Source: Acheta domesticus
Taxonomy: Eukaryota; Arthropoda; Insecta; Orthoptera; Gryllidae
Reading direction: 5' to 3'
Assembly: GCA_031308135.1 (NCBI GenBank)
Contig: JAHLJT010009419.1
Coordinates: forward strand, 60,930,768-60,994,767
DNA: 64,000 nt
The notes under the pieces are model-generated. The model searched no databases, was not told where the DNA came from, and worked only from the letters and a program-made list of their open reading frames with translations. Every line of letters begins with the position of its first letter. Position 1 is the first letter of the stretch. Position numbers and translations under genes: made by a program. Positions 33,691-46,580 of the stretch are shown in pieces.

Positions 33691-35822
33691 CGCGCGTCAC
33701 TCCGCAGAGATATGTCCGAAAAAGGCGGATTTCCGCCCTATCACGCCGCATATGATCTGGCGTCTCACTTAGCGACGCCGTCCACCCCACCACCCACTCG
33801 TCCGCGGAAAACGCATGCCCGTCACGCTCATAACGTGCACATCTAATGGACGTAAAATGTTGCCCGGCACGTTCGGAGAGGGCCCAGTTAGACGGTTACG
33901 AAATTTTCCAGATTCCGGTAAAGGTACCCTTGTCACTTAATCAGGATTGAAAGTTAGTAGAATTTGGAGAAGCTAGCCTATGCGAATGAAAGCCCTAAGT
34001 GTAACGACGACTGTTCAAGTTCCTGGTACATTCTGTGCAATTTCTCACATGTTCCCCGCAAATTCTTGATACATTTCACGCAAGTTCCTCAAACGTTCCC
34101 CATAAATTCCTCATACATTCCCCGCAAATTCCTCACATGTTCCCCGCAATCTCTGCATGCTCCTCGCATGTTCTCCCCAAGTATAACGCATTTCCTGCAA
34201 GATCGTCAGTGATCTCTACAAGTACATCATTAGTGGGAAATTTCGTGAATTTTCGTAGTTATTTCGTGAATAGTACCAAAAATAATCGTTCTCCGTGTCT
34301 CAAGGCAGTGACTCGTTTCGTTCACATGGGACACTATAAGAGATAAGAACTAAAATCTGCAGCTTACAATTGTGGATGAAAATAGTAACTATTGAACAGA
34401 AAATAATATTTCCTGTTATCAAATTTAGCCAAACGCTCGTTTCTGCTCTTATTCACAATTAAAATTAGAATGGTAAAACAGCGATTAGCGATTCCGAGTC
34501 TCGAGAAATCTCGCATGTATTGCTTTTCTTCCTCACACGTCAAGTTTTTTGATGTTAAATGTATAAATATTATTGGCAACTCTAATCGATAATGAAATTA
34601 TATATGTTTTGTGACAATTACATGCACATATGCCAGGTATGCATCATACAATTTTATCACAGTGTCACGGAATAATGTAATGCACGAACGGTTTTATTAC
34701 AAAGTTAGAAGTCAATGTAACATGACGAAGAATAAATATTTGAAAAAAAGAATTGGTTGTGTCGCATGAATAAATAGATATGATATCGCTCAAATGAGAA
34801 GAAATAAATGTCAAATACGTGTCAAATGAGAAGGGTTTGCCGCATACTCCCCACAGCTCACGACCTCGGGGCCGATAACGTCTTGTTAACGCACAGAGGA
34901 CACGAGCGCATTGACGCGTGGTCAGTGAGGAGCGTGGGAAGAGAAGCGAGGAAATCTTCACAGGCTTTCGTTCCAAGGAAAGTAGCACAGGACCTCCAAA
35001 CCCCGCATCCCATTACGGAAACTAATCAAAATCGTAAGCTAAGCTTTATCTTTAGAATACGCTAAGCGTATCTTAAAATACGCTAACTGAGATTTGAGTA
35101 ATGAGTGCCATACTTATATTTCTAAGCTTAAGCGAGTGAGGAGTCGTAGGCCTTTGTGCTTTCCGTTCCTGGGCATAGAGGGTTAGACTGATGGTTTGGC
35201 TTTGCTTTGCTCTAGATGAAGAATGGTATGGTGATCATGGAGGATGAATGGTTTAGAGAGATGAATGGTTATGGATGGCGTGTGTGTTATTCGCGCAAGT
35301 TTTCTTGATACACGAGCTCCCTAGTCTCAGCCAGCGCTTAATAGCACAACCAGTTGAGATACTTAGGTTCGACTCGGTACGACACATACCAATTTACAAT
35401 GCTGGCCAACAACCCCCTCATACTTTCCAAACAATCATAGCATTTCTCGTGCCACGCTTTGACGCGTTAGTTTCGTACCCACAGTTGGTACGCCCTTTTA
35501 AGTGGTGACGTAGCCAGAGCCCTCCTCTCCCCGCACCTCTCATATTAAGAAAACTTGCGCATGTTGGATCGCATGAGAAGTCACCACGCCCCTACCATTT
35601 TATGATGTAAATATAATTCTTGAGACGTGAATGAAAAACCAAACTCAATTATGTTTTTCGTCCATATTTCTTTGATCCATTGCGAATTAGCTCAAATGGC
35701 TTCTTAGTTGGCTTCTAGACATAAATGTAGTTTTATGTATTCTGAAATACAGCGCACGATTTATTGAGCTCTGTAAGGAGTTAGTGGAGAATTATTTCTG
35801 TTAATCTTCAGAACTTTAAACT
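33691..35822. other. Unrecognised segment with a degenerate 22-bp tandem repeat
   Basis: No gene or transposon family is recognised. 34030-34185 is a degenerate tandem array of about 20-22 bp with unit TTCCTCATACATTCCCCGCAAA. In copy 2 the array (61710-62550) is split by a hAT element. Frames at 34808-35065 and 35275-35508 are open in copy 1 but change length in copy 2, and no family is recognised. Confidence 0.5.
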
Positions 35823-37080
35823 ACAGTGGTGCTACAGCAGCAGAGGTGCTACAACAGCACAAACGTTCCTGCGTTTTTGGATATAGCTACGCAGAATTGA
35901 AATATTACACTTTCTGCGCTACTAACATCTTCGTTATTATTTGAAAACCTCTAATTCAACCAAGCAGCGAACAACTCACTATTTCCATAGCAGTGTTGTC
36001 AGAACTACGTGAATTCTACAACTGCATAAAAATATAATACAAAAGTTTTGTAAATTTGTATTGGAAAAAGACGCCTGATACCCCGGACAATATGGAAATG
36101 CATGATTAGAGAAGAGTATTCTAAAACCATGCAAAAATACTCTACTCACTACAAAATGGTACAGCATTTGGTGCGAAAACTAAATATTTTCATGCAAATA
36201 TCAACATTACTCCTTTTTTATGAAGCTACATCAAGTCACAACAACGACTCGTAATTTACAGACATTCGCGAGAGCGAAACGAAATCCATTGTTGCATTTC
36301 CTGCATTGTCAATATTCTCTGAGAGCTAGTAATTTTTATTTCAATTATTTCAAAATAAATAATTACTAAAAGATTAACGTGAAAAAAACAAAAGGTCGAA
36401 TATAAGAAATGAATAAAGAAATAATATACAAAATTGCACATTCTAATTTACGACGCATCAAGCTGTTTGAAGCGCAGTAAATTTGTAGCGGGCTATTATG
36501 TTGGTCACGCAATATAGAAAAACTCCTTGTATTTTCAGAAAATGAAACGTGACCTTATTTGAAGATTGTAGTTTTGATAAATACATTTCATTGAGAAAAA
36601 AATTATTACAAGTTTCACAATTGTAGTTATAAGAAGACGCCAAAAACGAAGCGCCGTGAATTCCGAGCCGGCTACTATGCTTGTCGGGAAATTATAGAAA
36701 AACTACTAATATTTTCAAAAAAATTCAACATGTTTAAACATATTTAAAGATCTGTTTTTAATGAGCATATTTCATTAAGAAAAAAGTTATCTTCATAACT
36801 GTAGTTGTAGAAAGACGCCGAAAAGTTTTTACTTTTTTTTAATTTTTGCAAAATCAGGCATTTTAACGAACATGAAACCTGCACCATTCTCTTTAGCTTC
36901 CTTTATGCTATCTCAGGACCCAATTTATTAAAAAACATTGTGCGGTTTTTAAGAAAAATGGTTTAAAGAAAATAAGAAATTTTCTGTTACACAAATTTTC
37001 GCAAAAATACTTGTTTTTGAAAATTGAATATGACCTTATATGAAGACCGGTTTTCTATGAATACATTTCAATAATGAAAA
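35823..37080 (+). mobile_element. Foldback family B forward arm
   Basis: It begins with GTGGTGCTACAGCAGC and GTGCTACAACAGCACAAACG, the inverse of the family B end at 2569. It then continues through AAATTTGTATTGGAAAAAGACGCC and related monomers (AAGACGCCAAAAACG, AAGACGCCGAAAAG) spaced by roughly 150-190 bp. No coding frame. The partner arm is not seen before the gap. Confidence 0.65.
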
Positions 37081-37988
37081 AGTATTGAAACATACTAAAT
37101 CATGAATTGTGAGACACTCGTAACTACTTTCGAATATTTTTAATGATCAGTTTCTGGTAATTGGGTGCCAGGAAATTATTACGATTGTGATTATTCGTTC
37201 TTGTCTGCAAATTAATCTTATCAGACTTCACTACGCCGTACTTGCTCAGTCAGTCGGGTTTGAACTTATAAGTATTGCTTACCCGTTCTGCAATCACTTA
37301 TTCCATCTGCCATCCTTACGGAGTGGAGAGGAATCTGAAAATTTTGTTAGAGAAGTCTAGTTCTGGATTGCACCTATTGTAAAATAATGATCATATTTCT
37401 TTCAAAAATATCAAGAGTGATTTATTATAAACACAAATATGACTCAACTTCCAGTTAGCGTTAACTTTCAAACCCTATAGCTATTATAAAAGCTTCGAAT
37501 TATTTTGGTCATGACCGGTTTTGCATTTTTAATAGTTCAACAAAAAAAATAAAGACCTGTGCACCATATAATTCTTCTTCGACGGCGCCTCATAGAATCT
37601 TCTCAGCTGTCCCGCGTGACTTCTTTCTCCCTTAATATATCTCCGTTCGTCCAATATTAAATGTATCATCCATTAAATTAAAATATTAATATCCCACTTA
37701 CTTCCCTTGGCTTGGGTTACAGACGCACACCTGTACACTTACTCTTCCACAAAGAACAAATTCCAAGTCTTTTCCCTGAACGGCGTCTTGTCCTGCTATC
37801 GTGAAAATAAATTTTTAGATTAATCCCACCACAGCTAAATCTTTGATCTGCTCGCTGCCGTGTCGTGAGTAAGAGTGACTGGCCCTCGTCACCTTCAAGC
37901 TTCAAGAAACCTGTTATATCCCTCTTTTGTTTCAACAAAAGAATGTTCCTCCACCTCGATATGATTTCTATATGTATCTTTTTTCGTT
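37081..37988. other. Unrecognised sequence up to the gap
   Basis: No domain, repeat or RNA gene is recognised. The last 300 bp is less AT-rich and has short frames without known similarity. It may be the edge of an element lost in the gap. Confidence 0.4.
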
Positions 37989-38988
37989 NNNNNNNNNNNN
38001 NNNNNNNNNNNNNNNNNNNNNNNNNNNNNNNNNNNNNNNNNNNNNNNNNNNNNNNNNNNNNNNNNNNNNNNNNNNNNNNNNNNNNNNNNNNNNNNNNNNN
38101 NNNNNNNNNNNNNNNNNNNNNNNNNNNNNNNNNNNNNNNNNNNNNNNNNNNNNNNNNNNNNNNNNNNNNNNNNNNNNNNNNNNNNNNNNNNNNNNNNNNN
38201 NNNNNNNNNNNNNNNNNNNNNNNNNNNNNNNNNNNNNNNNNNNNNNNNNNNNNNNNNNNNNNNNNNNNNNNNNNNNNNNNNNNNNNNNNNNNNNNNNNNN
38301 NNNNNNNNNNNNNNNNNNNNNNNNNNNNNNNNNNNNNNNNNNNNNNNNNNNNNNNNNNNNNNNNNNNNNNNNNNNNNNNNNNNNNNNNNNNNNNNNNNNN
38401 NNNNNNNNNNNNNNNNNNNNNNNNNNNNNNNNNNNNNNNNNNNNNNNNNNNNNNNNNNNNNNNNNNNNNNNNNNNNNNNNNNNNNNNNNNNNNNNNNNNN
38501 NNNNNNNNNNNNNNNNNNNNNNNNNNNNNNNNNNNNNNNNNNNNNNNNNNNNNNNNNNNNNNNNNNNNNNNNNNNNNNNNNNNNNNNNNNNNNNNNNNNN
38601 NNNNNNNNNNNNNNNNNNNNNNNNNNNNNNNNNNNNNNNNNNNNNNNNNNNNNNNNNNNNNNNNNNNNNNNNNNNNNNNNNNNNNNNNNNNNNNNNNNNN
38701 NNNNNNNNNNNNNNNNNNNNNNNNNNNNNNNNNNNNNNNNNNNNNNNNNNNNNNNNNNNNNNNNNNNNNNNNNNNNNNNNNNNNNNNNNNNNNNNNNNNN
38801 NNNNNNNNNNNNNNNNNNNNNNNNNNNNNNNNNNNNNNNNNNNNNNNNNNNNNNNNNNNNNNNNNNNNNNNNNNNNNNNNNNNNNNNNNNNNNNNNNNNN
38901 NNNNNNNNNNNNNNNNNNNNNNNNNNNNNNNNNNNNNNNNNNNNNNNNNNNNNNNNNNNNNNNNNNNNNNNNNNNNNNNNNNNNNNNN
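37989..38988. other. Assembly gap of exactly 1000 N
   Basis: One uninterrupted run of 1000 N separates the two copies of the duplication. The round number suggests a placeholder gap added in scaffolding and not a measured distance. Open frames that cross it are artefacts. Confidence 0.99.
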
Positions 38989-40602
38989 GAAAATCTAGTT
39001 TTTGTAATTTTTTAAGATTGCACATATTGCGCGAATGCTACTAACATTTTCAAAACAATCTACATGACCTTAAACAAAGAAGTCACTTTGGAGAAGACAT
39101 TTATTTGAAGGAAAAATCTCTATCTTCAATTTGTAGTTGGAGAAAGACGCCGAAAAAAAAAAACTTTCACAATTTCGAAACTTCAGAATTATCCGTGAAG
39201 ATCGGATCTATACCATTTTAATAAGTTCATTTTACTCTATTCCTACAAGACATTTCAAGAAAAAATTTGGAGCCGTTTTTGAGAACTTTTAATTATGTCC
39301 TGAGAGCTTCATGTAAAGAACCCCCAAATTTGAAGAATTTTTTTTGAAAATCTCAAACCTTCGACTCAAACCAGATCGACCGGCGAATATCTGTTTGGAA
39401 GAAATTGTACTTATGGTTTAGCGCTAGCAGTGTTCACGGACGGACGGGACGGATGGACGTTTCCATTCAATTGGTTTTTCGGTATCAAGGACCCACAAAG
39501 AAGATATTCTGGATCTACGGCATTGTTTAATATTATTTGAAATTGAAGTCATAATATGGAAAAAATTACTGTTGAAATTCTAACATATGCGTAGATAGTT
39601 GAGTTCAGTGAATATACGCATGTTGTACACCTCGCAACACGGACAAAAATTATGATTACAGGGTTAAAAAAATAAATAATGTTTATAGATTTCGAATAAT
39701 TTCTAAAAGTTTTATTTGTAAACACGCTGTTCTAAATAAAAAAGCTCCATCTTATCACTGCTACCATCTCGTAGTTCAACAACAATGTACTTTTCGAATA
39801 TCCACTGCGGAATTGTTGCGCAAATTTCAATAAAGCTTTGCAGCTTTAGATTAACGTCGGTTTGTCCACATTATATATGTATGAGTACATGCGCTTTAAA
39901 TAATGTCAAATGAAGTGTTCTCGAAAACTCAATATTTTCTGTGAAAACTAGCTCAAAATTCCCGCGTTTTCGGAAACGTTCAAACAGCATTTTAGCATAA
40001 ATGGCTCCCAATTTTTTTCAAACTTTACGTACGGATAGTGCTTTCCAGTGTTTAAGTTGACGTAGAATTAATTTTGCTGTATTTTCTTGTTTTTGTCAAA
40101 AATACACAAATGTACTTTTTTGGAAAGATGTCTCGCACTGTTAATAGGCACATTTCCAGCAATTTGTAAACACTATTTTATTTACCACTCACTCATTTTT
40201 TTATTTATCACTCACAAACACCATTTGTATTTGTGAGTTAATGTCCTTCAAATCAAATTACTTCTCATGATGTTTTTCGAAAACTCAAAATTATTTATGA
40301 AAAAGCTTCAAATTTCGAATTTACAGTAGCGCTTACAGACCATTTCTTACAAACGGCTTAAAATTTATCAAATAAAATTGCCATTTAGGACGAGGTTTTA
40401 CGGTTCTTTAATATTCTCAAAATAATATTTCCGTTCTACTATTAGGGAACCGAAAAATTAAAAAGAATGTCAAAAAAATGTACTTTGGACGGTGATAGAT
40501 TGCAGCAGACAAGAGTATGTGTCAAGACCGAATAGCTAGCTGAGACCAAAGGAAATAGAAAATAATACGGTAATTTCTGTACCATGCTACAGCAGTACTA
40601 GT
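38989..40602. mobile_element. Foldback family A element, left end lost in the gap (copy 2)
   Basis: It is the counterpart of 9497-11115, with a GGAC tract at 39437-39457, the same 360-bp loop and the terminal GCAGTACTAGT ending at 40602. Confidence 0.8.
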
Positions 40603-43118
40603 TTCTATTTGAATTTGGCGCCAAAATCGGTTGACAAATACCTTCAAATTCAACTGTTTCTCCATTCTGCATTTTTTTCGGCCTGATACATTGAATACAA
40701 GTCGAGAAAAAAATAAAACATGAAAAACACGTTTTTCATCGTGTCTCCGTAACGGATTGCCCAAGGAGGCTGATTTTTAGGGAATTACGACATTTTTATT
40801 CTGTTTCATACAAGTATTACGATTATCGATTTGGTTTGGATGTTTTTTTTTCCCCTTATTCGGCTATATCCTTTGTCTTCCAAGAATTCTTTACCGATGC
40901 TCCTTGCCTATATTCCCCCTTCTCGCCTGCTGCTCACATGTATTTTTCCCACTGTTTCCACTTCTTAACTTTATCTCATTAATTTAAAGTTAGTTATTCC
41001 CAAGAATACTTCCGTGATTACTCTTTTATTCAATCAACATTTAACACCATAATTTACAACAAAACTGAACTTTTCGCAAAATTCATAACTCAAACTCGCT
41101 ACTACGCAACATACGTCCGTCGCTCCTCACTTCTCACCTCCAAGGGTCTTATTTTTGCCTTTTCGTGCCCAAAAGAGTAAAACATCACATTCTAAACAAA
41201 ATACATTGCATCCCATTCCAGGCGACTGCTTAAGTCATATGTATGGTTCACCTCACTGTTTATTTAGCAACCTATGACTTAAGGCAATAGATAACTTAAA
41301 GTTTAAAAAAATGTGTCAGTCCTGTGACTGTGAACACTTTCATGTAGAACATGATCAACATCTTCCATTGATGTACATTTCTGTATCCTCTAAGTCACTA
41401 CGGTGATCATAAGTACTTAATTCAAGACCAACTGAAATGGGTCTTGTTCAGAAGAAATACGAAGTCATCATATGTATGGCTCATAAGTTAAAGAGGTAAT
41501 AATTCTCAAAATGAAAATTATTCCTATTCTCTCGTATCGTCGCTCGCTTTCTTGAATATACCACTACTGCATTATACTTTTATCCACTAATTTCGTTAAT
41601 TATTATAATTAATGGGATGTATATAATTAATTATATCGTTGAAATGAAAATTATCCAATTTTTACTCAGTTGTAGTAGGATCGAAATTTATACAGACGTA
41701 GGTTTAGTACATTCTGTCTACATACATTTAACTTAAAATTTTCATTCAATAGAAATGTCATAAGATGAGGATTGCTTGTAAATTAATAATTATAATTTTA
41801 TATTAGAAATATTTCAAGTAATACTCGTAATTTTTTTTAGGTTTCTTCCCTTTTGAAAAATTGACCAATTTCAGTGCTCGCCACGGGCGCACTTACATCT
41901 AGATGATCTGAAATCAGCGATGGGATTGTAGTGAACTTCGGATGAGACATCTGGAGTAGAACTGATAACGCGAGATGAATGAGTGATTGTGACACATTGC
42001 CATTGAAGTTGTGAGTACCAGCAAGCATTACCGTTGCGTAAAAACGAGCACAAAATTTCCGGAAAGACTGTAGCTTGTTGTAAAAACTGATAACCTTTTT
42101 GAGCATCTGACGTAGTTAGCAAATAATGCAACAGATCGGTGTTTTGAAATGGAATTTTGCTCTAGAGACCACCCACCATCCAAATAGTGGATGACATTGG
42201 CTGAGTGGTTCGTGGTATTATGGTAATGATACATCAATAGCTTATCACTAGTACTACTGAACCTCGGGGACTCGAGAAAATTGTTGTTTTAGTTTTTTTT
42301 ATTCCTTTGTTTGGAATTGTAAGCAATTTAACTCATTATCTTTCCATCTGAATGTTCCTGCCTACATTTTATATTGCCCATATACTACATCTTTTTTATG
42401 TTTTGCCTATTTTAAGACTAAGAGCTTGTTAAAACCATTTTTGAAAACAAAGCTGTTTTATCAAGAATGGAATGTGAAGAATTACGTTGCGTGTTGGTTT
42501 TGTAAGTCATGTGAGTAATGATCATTATTTGTTACTCTACATTTCAAAGTAGATATTTGTGGTTATTTCAGAGATAATTTATGACTTAAAGATTTTCACA
42601 TTCCATTGTTTCTTCAGAGTCTTTGTTAGCAATAACTTAACTTGATCGGAAAGGAGAAATGTTGGTGTCTCCTCCGACATACATTCCAACACAAAAGCTT
42701 GTGGTGCTAGTGAATGTCACTGACCTTCTCATACTAGTTTCCTAATCTTTGAGTCTACAGTAAATTTTTGGTTTTGCCCCTACTCTCTTCCCAGCTATTA
42801 TCTAACTTCGCCTAAATTACCTACCACTTCCATTCATTGTTCCTAGAGCGCGCCGGGAAAGACTCTCCGCAGTGACACCTTGTTGGTGAGAGTGCTGGCA
42901 ACAGGAATTATGTTGGTAGCTCGAGCTGCATATTGAAAACGTAAATTGAGTACTCGCCACAATCGTAATAGATGCTGGCAGCGTTGTATTCTTCACTTGT
43001 TTCCCAATGATGTGGGTACTCCCAACATCTCTGGGCGGTCTCAAATCTGCTGCCTATGTGTTCAAGATCACCACGGCACTACTGTCGTAGCAACCTTAGT
43101 TCTCGCTATCCGGATCGA

Positions 43119-43121
<3 letters not shown>
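40603..43121. other. Unrecognised segment (copy 2 of 11116-13645)
   Basis: It holds the same content as in copy 1. The minus-strand frames at 41837-42131 differ in phase from copy 1 because of a single-base indel near 41911, so neither phase is supported as coding. Confidence 0.5.
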
Positions 43122-43182
<61 letters not shown>

Positions 43183-44802
43183 TTCCTCTATATCTCGACT
43201 TAAGATGTTATGAGTCGGCGGAATATAAAATCTACTCCAGGTTGCAACCAGCTACCTAAGGAGCAGATCAAGGGGCTGTCGGTTCCTCTACAATACTTTG
43301 CGCAAAATGTGGGCTGTTCCAAATAAGCGATTCTTGCCCTTCCCAGTATTTTGAATTACCTGGGAGTTAAGACAAGTTCTTACACACATTTTGCGGAACA
43401 AATCCCAGAGCTCCGATAACTATCGGTACAAACCTGTGCATTTACGCCCCACATTCGGCTGATCTCGATTTCCAAACTCTTTTGGTGAGTGCTCGTACCA
43501 CTTGGGGAATGTTTGGAACTTCGAGGGCGGTACAGATCTGCCAGTGTAGGTAGCTACACACCCTGTTGTGTCTTTTCAAGTATTTGGTCTTTGCTAGGAT
43601 TCGACAAGCTGAGACAATATGATCAATGGTTTCTACTTGCTCCTGGCAAATGCGGCATTTGTCATCTTGGGAAATTCTGAGAACCGCTTTATCATAATGT
43701 CGTGTTCTCAACGCCTGATCTTGGGCAGCTATTAAAAGTGCTTCCGATTCTGGATTCATTTTTTCCCTTTTAAGCCACATAAATGATTGATCTTTATTGA
43801 TCTGTGCTCTGTCCATTCGTTTCAAATATTGTCCGTGGAGTATCATTCCACGATTTCTTTAACATTTTTTGTGTCTCACATTTCATGTTAAAAAGCGTTA
43901 GAAGTTCAATGTCTCTGTCATTCTGCATGTCTTGCATAGTTTTCTTTGCAATGCTTTTTGCTACACTAACAATGCCTCTGTTTCCCATTCTTCGGTCAGA
44001 TTTCATGACCTGCCTCATTAGAGGGTCATCTTGATGGCTGACTACATACCTTCCCATCCCGACTATTGCGTTGTGCCAGGTGGCCTCAATTTTTCTGAGG
44101 CTTCTTCCTCCTTCCTTACGTGACACATTAAGTCTATGTACATCAGTTCGAGAATGGGAAACATGGTGCATTGTTAGCAATTTTCTGTTTTTTTCGATCC
44201 ATGATGCGAATTTTTTGCTCAGTCCAGTCCACTAGTCCGAAACTGTATTCGGCTACAGGCACCGCCAAACTACCTAATGCTGATATTTTATTACTGGAAT
44301 CCAGAGCGAACTGCTGGACCAGTCTCACTCTTCTGTAATACTCCCTGCGAATTCTCTCTTTCATTGTGTCGTTCCAGATGGTCTCACATTCTTCAATTCC
44401 CAGATATTTGTATGTTTTATCTGGATCTAGATCTTGAATCACAGGGTGCGTATCAACTACAATGCTCTCTAACTTTGTCAGTTTGCCTCTTTTTAAATTG
44501 ATTTTCGCACACTTGTCAAGACCAAACTTCATGCAAGTGTCATTGCTATAGTCATTTACGACAGACAGCATTTGGGAGAGAATCGCTTCATTCTTAGCAA
44601 ACACTTTCAGATCATCCATGTAAAACAAATGTGATACTGGCCTTTCATCAACAGGGAGCTCGTAACCAAAGTCAGCTTACGACAACTGTCTAGATGTAAT
44701 CTAATGCAAAACAACAGAGGGGATAGTGAATCTCCTTGAAAAATACCCCTGTTGATTTGAATACCTATGGTTTCTGCTGTTTCCTTTCCGCCTCATTAGA
44801 GG

Positions 44803-44804
<2 letters not shown>
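43183..44804 (-). pseudogene. R4/Dong-like non-LTR retrotransposon, 5'-truncated (element A, copy 2)
   Basis: It has the same structure as 13696-15314: RT motif B, FYMDD box (44612-44629), RT C-terminal region, zinc finger (43602-43662) and GTAHILRKVL end with stop at 43288-43290. It is flanked by ATT tracts at 43122-43182 and 44805-44853. It shares the stop and frameshift between QGDS and YMDD and the shortened endonuclease, so those lesions predate the divergence of the copies. Extra frameshifts at about 43840 and 44190 are private. The segment from zinc finger back to MWLKREKMNPE is open here (43442-43846) but broken in copy 1. Confidence 0.85.
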
Positions 44805-44835
<31 letters not shown>

Positions 44836-44853
44836 TATTATTATTATTATTAT

Positions 44854-45041
44854 TTTTCCACGAAAACGCGATTAAAGATGCTATGTGTCGGCTGAATATA
44901 AAATCTTCTACAGGTTGCAACCAGCTACCTGAGGAGCAGATCCAGTGACTGTCAGCGCCTCTACAATACTTTGCGCAAAATGTGGACAGTTCCAAATAAA
45001 GCAATTTCTTGCACTTCCCAGTCTTTTGAATTACCGGGGAG
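44854..45041 (-). mobile_element. R4/Dong-like element B, 5'-truncated, uninterrupted (copy 2)
   Basis: About 190 bp of 3' end between two ATT tracts. It shows the empty site ATAT at 44896-44899 where copy 1 carries the solo-LTR-like insertion. Confidence 0.8.
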
Positions 45042-45122
45042 TTATTATTATTATTTTATTATTATTATTATTATTTTTATTTATTGTTATTATTATTTAT
45101 TATTATTTATATTATTATTATT
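45042..45122. repeat. ATT/ATTT-rich tract (copy 2)
   Basis: It is longer than the counterpart at 17044-17103 and has different unit order, as expected for a fast-changing microsatellite. Confidence 0.9.
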
Positions 45123-45354
45123 TATCATCATCGCATCGGCCACTTATGACCACGCTACACACATTTTCTTCGGAAGCCTCAGAAAGATTAACGTGTGTAA
45201 TTATGGGATAAAGATTAACGATGTAATTATGTAATTACAGCGTTTTACGGCTGTATCTTTTGATAAGACAATGTGTTACGCCTTGTAAGACAACGTTTGT
45301 ATGAAAAGGTTGTTACGCTTTCGGGGATGTAATGGGAGTCAATTGAAGCTACCT

Positions 45355-46510
45355 ACCCTAGGCTTCAAGGCTAGTTAGTCTACAGGGAAAATATGTAACT
45401 TTATTAAGGTATAACGGAAAAAATGTCCAATAAAAATGTGGTCTACACCTATATTAAGTCTAATGATTAAACGACCACATCTAAAATGTCCACAAACAAA
45501 AATGTCTACTAGCTACAAAGTCTATCAGCTAAATGACTACTAGCTATTAGCTAAAAGTCTAACAGAAATGTCCAAGAGCAAAATTTGATGGTGAAACATA
45601 AGGTTCGGCAGCACATGGGGCTGCCCTTCGTATCTCTTAATAATGACGAATTCTTCGTGTATTTGTACGAAACAATAAGTGACGAAGTGGAACCCATTGC
45701 GAGATTTATGGAAACATAAAGCTGGCAAACGGTTCCATTTCGTCATCAAAGATGTGCCTGGAAGAGGAAGGCGATAAGCAATACTTTCAAGTTTCCCCCT
45801 GATACTTGGAAAATGCATGACATGGTGTTAAACGTTTTTTAGAGAACCATTAATAACATGCAAGGATGGTATAGCAAATTTCAAAATAATTTTGTGTCTC
45901 ACCTAGCAAACATTTAGAAATTTGTAGACTATATCAAACGCGATCCGAGAGACACAAATACTCTTATTACACAACTTCTAGCGGGACACTTAAGATTGAA
46001 AAATCCGATTAAAATCGTACGGCGTCATGATGGAGCAAATTAAAATAATGATACCGCGCTGTGAAGACTATACATAGCAAAATGAAATACTCGTCTTGGG
46101 AGGATTAAGTTATCGCCTGAAATTGCACGCAGATGAAGTAGAAGTATCTGACGAATGATTTTTTATGTAAAAGTATCCTATTCATGTACTGCATATATTT
46201 ATAAATATATTTTTCGAGTTAAACATGCATTTATAATTACACTTTTTAACAAGTCTAACAAACTTTCATACATAGAACATTTTTACATGTAGACATATTT
46301 GCAATATTCATTTTTGAATGAAGGCCCCCTTTGCCTGTAGACATTTAGGTGATAGACATTTCCGCATGTAGACATACTTGCATTTTTTCACGTTGACTAG
46401 CGCAATGTGAAGACATTTATTATGTAGACCTTTCAGAGTAGACCAAGTGTCGTTAAACCGTAAATATTAGACATTATTTACGTAGACCTTATTTCCGTAG
46501 ACCTACTGAC
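45355..46510 (+). mobile_element. MULE-like element remnant with GTAGAC clusters (copy 2)
   Basis: The counterpart of 17325-18510. The transposase remnant at 45578-46160 has the same stops. One of the duplicated AAAATGTCCACAAAC units of copy 1 is missing at about 45490. The right-hand GTAGAC cluster is at 46285-46505. Confidence 0.6.
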
Positions 46511-46580
46511 CGGTAATCAGCCCTTGTGACCCGACCTGTCATAACCATTGTGACATGAAGTACGATGTGTATAAGTTTGA

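Larger units (their letters stand above)
9497..35600 (+). repeat. Large direct duplication, copy 1
   Basis: This block matches copy 2 (38989-64000) in the same order and orientation. Anchors are 9497 with 38989, 13470 with 42946, 15247 with 44736, 19732 with 47737, 28230 with 56677 and about 35590 with the window end. The offset moves from about 29.49 kb to about 28.4 kb because of large indels. Copy 1 alone carries the solo-LTR-like element at 15408-16897, an insertion at about 31029-31811, and the array segment at about 20060-21850. Whether this is a genomic tandem duplication or an unmerged second haplotype cannot be settled from sequence. The true left edge is unknown because copy 2 starts at an assembly gap. 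Confidence 0.95.

Noticed and set aside
37865..39025. Open frames of more than 360 codons on both strands
   Set aside because: They consist almost entirely of N from the assembly gap.
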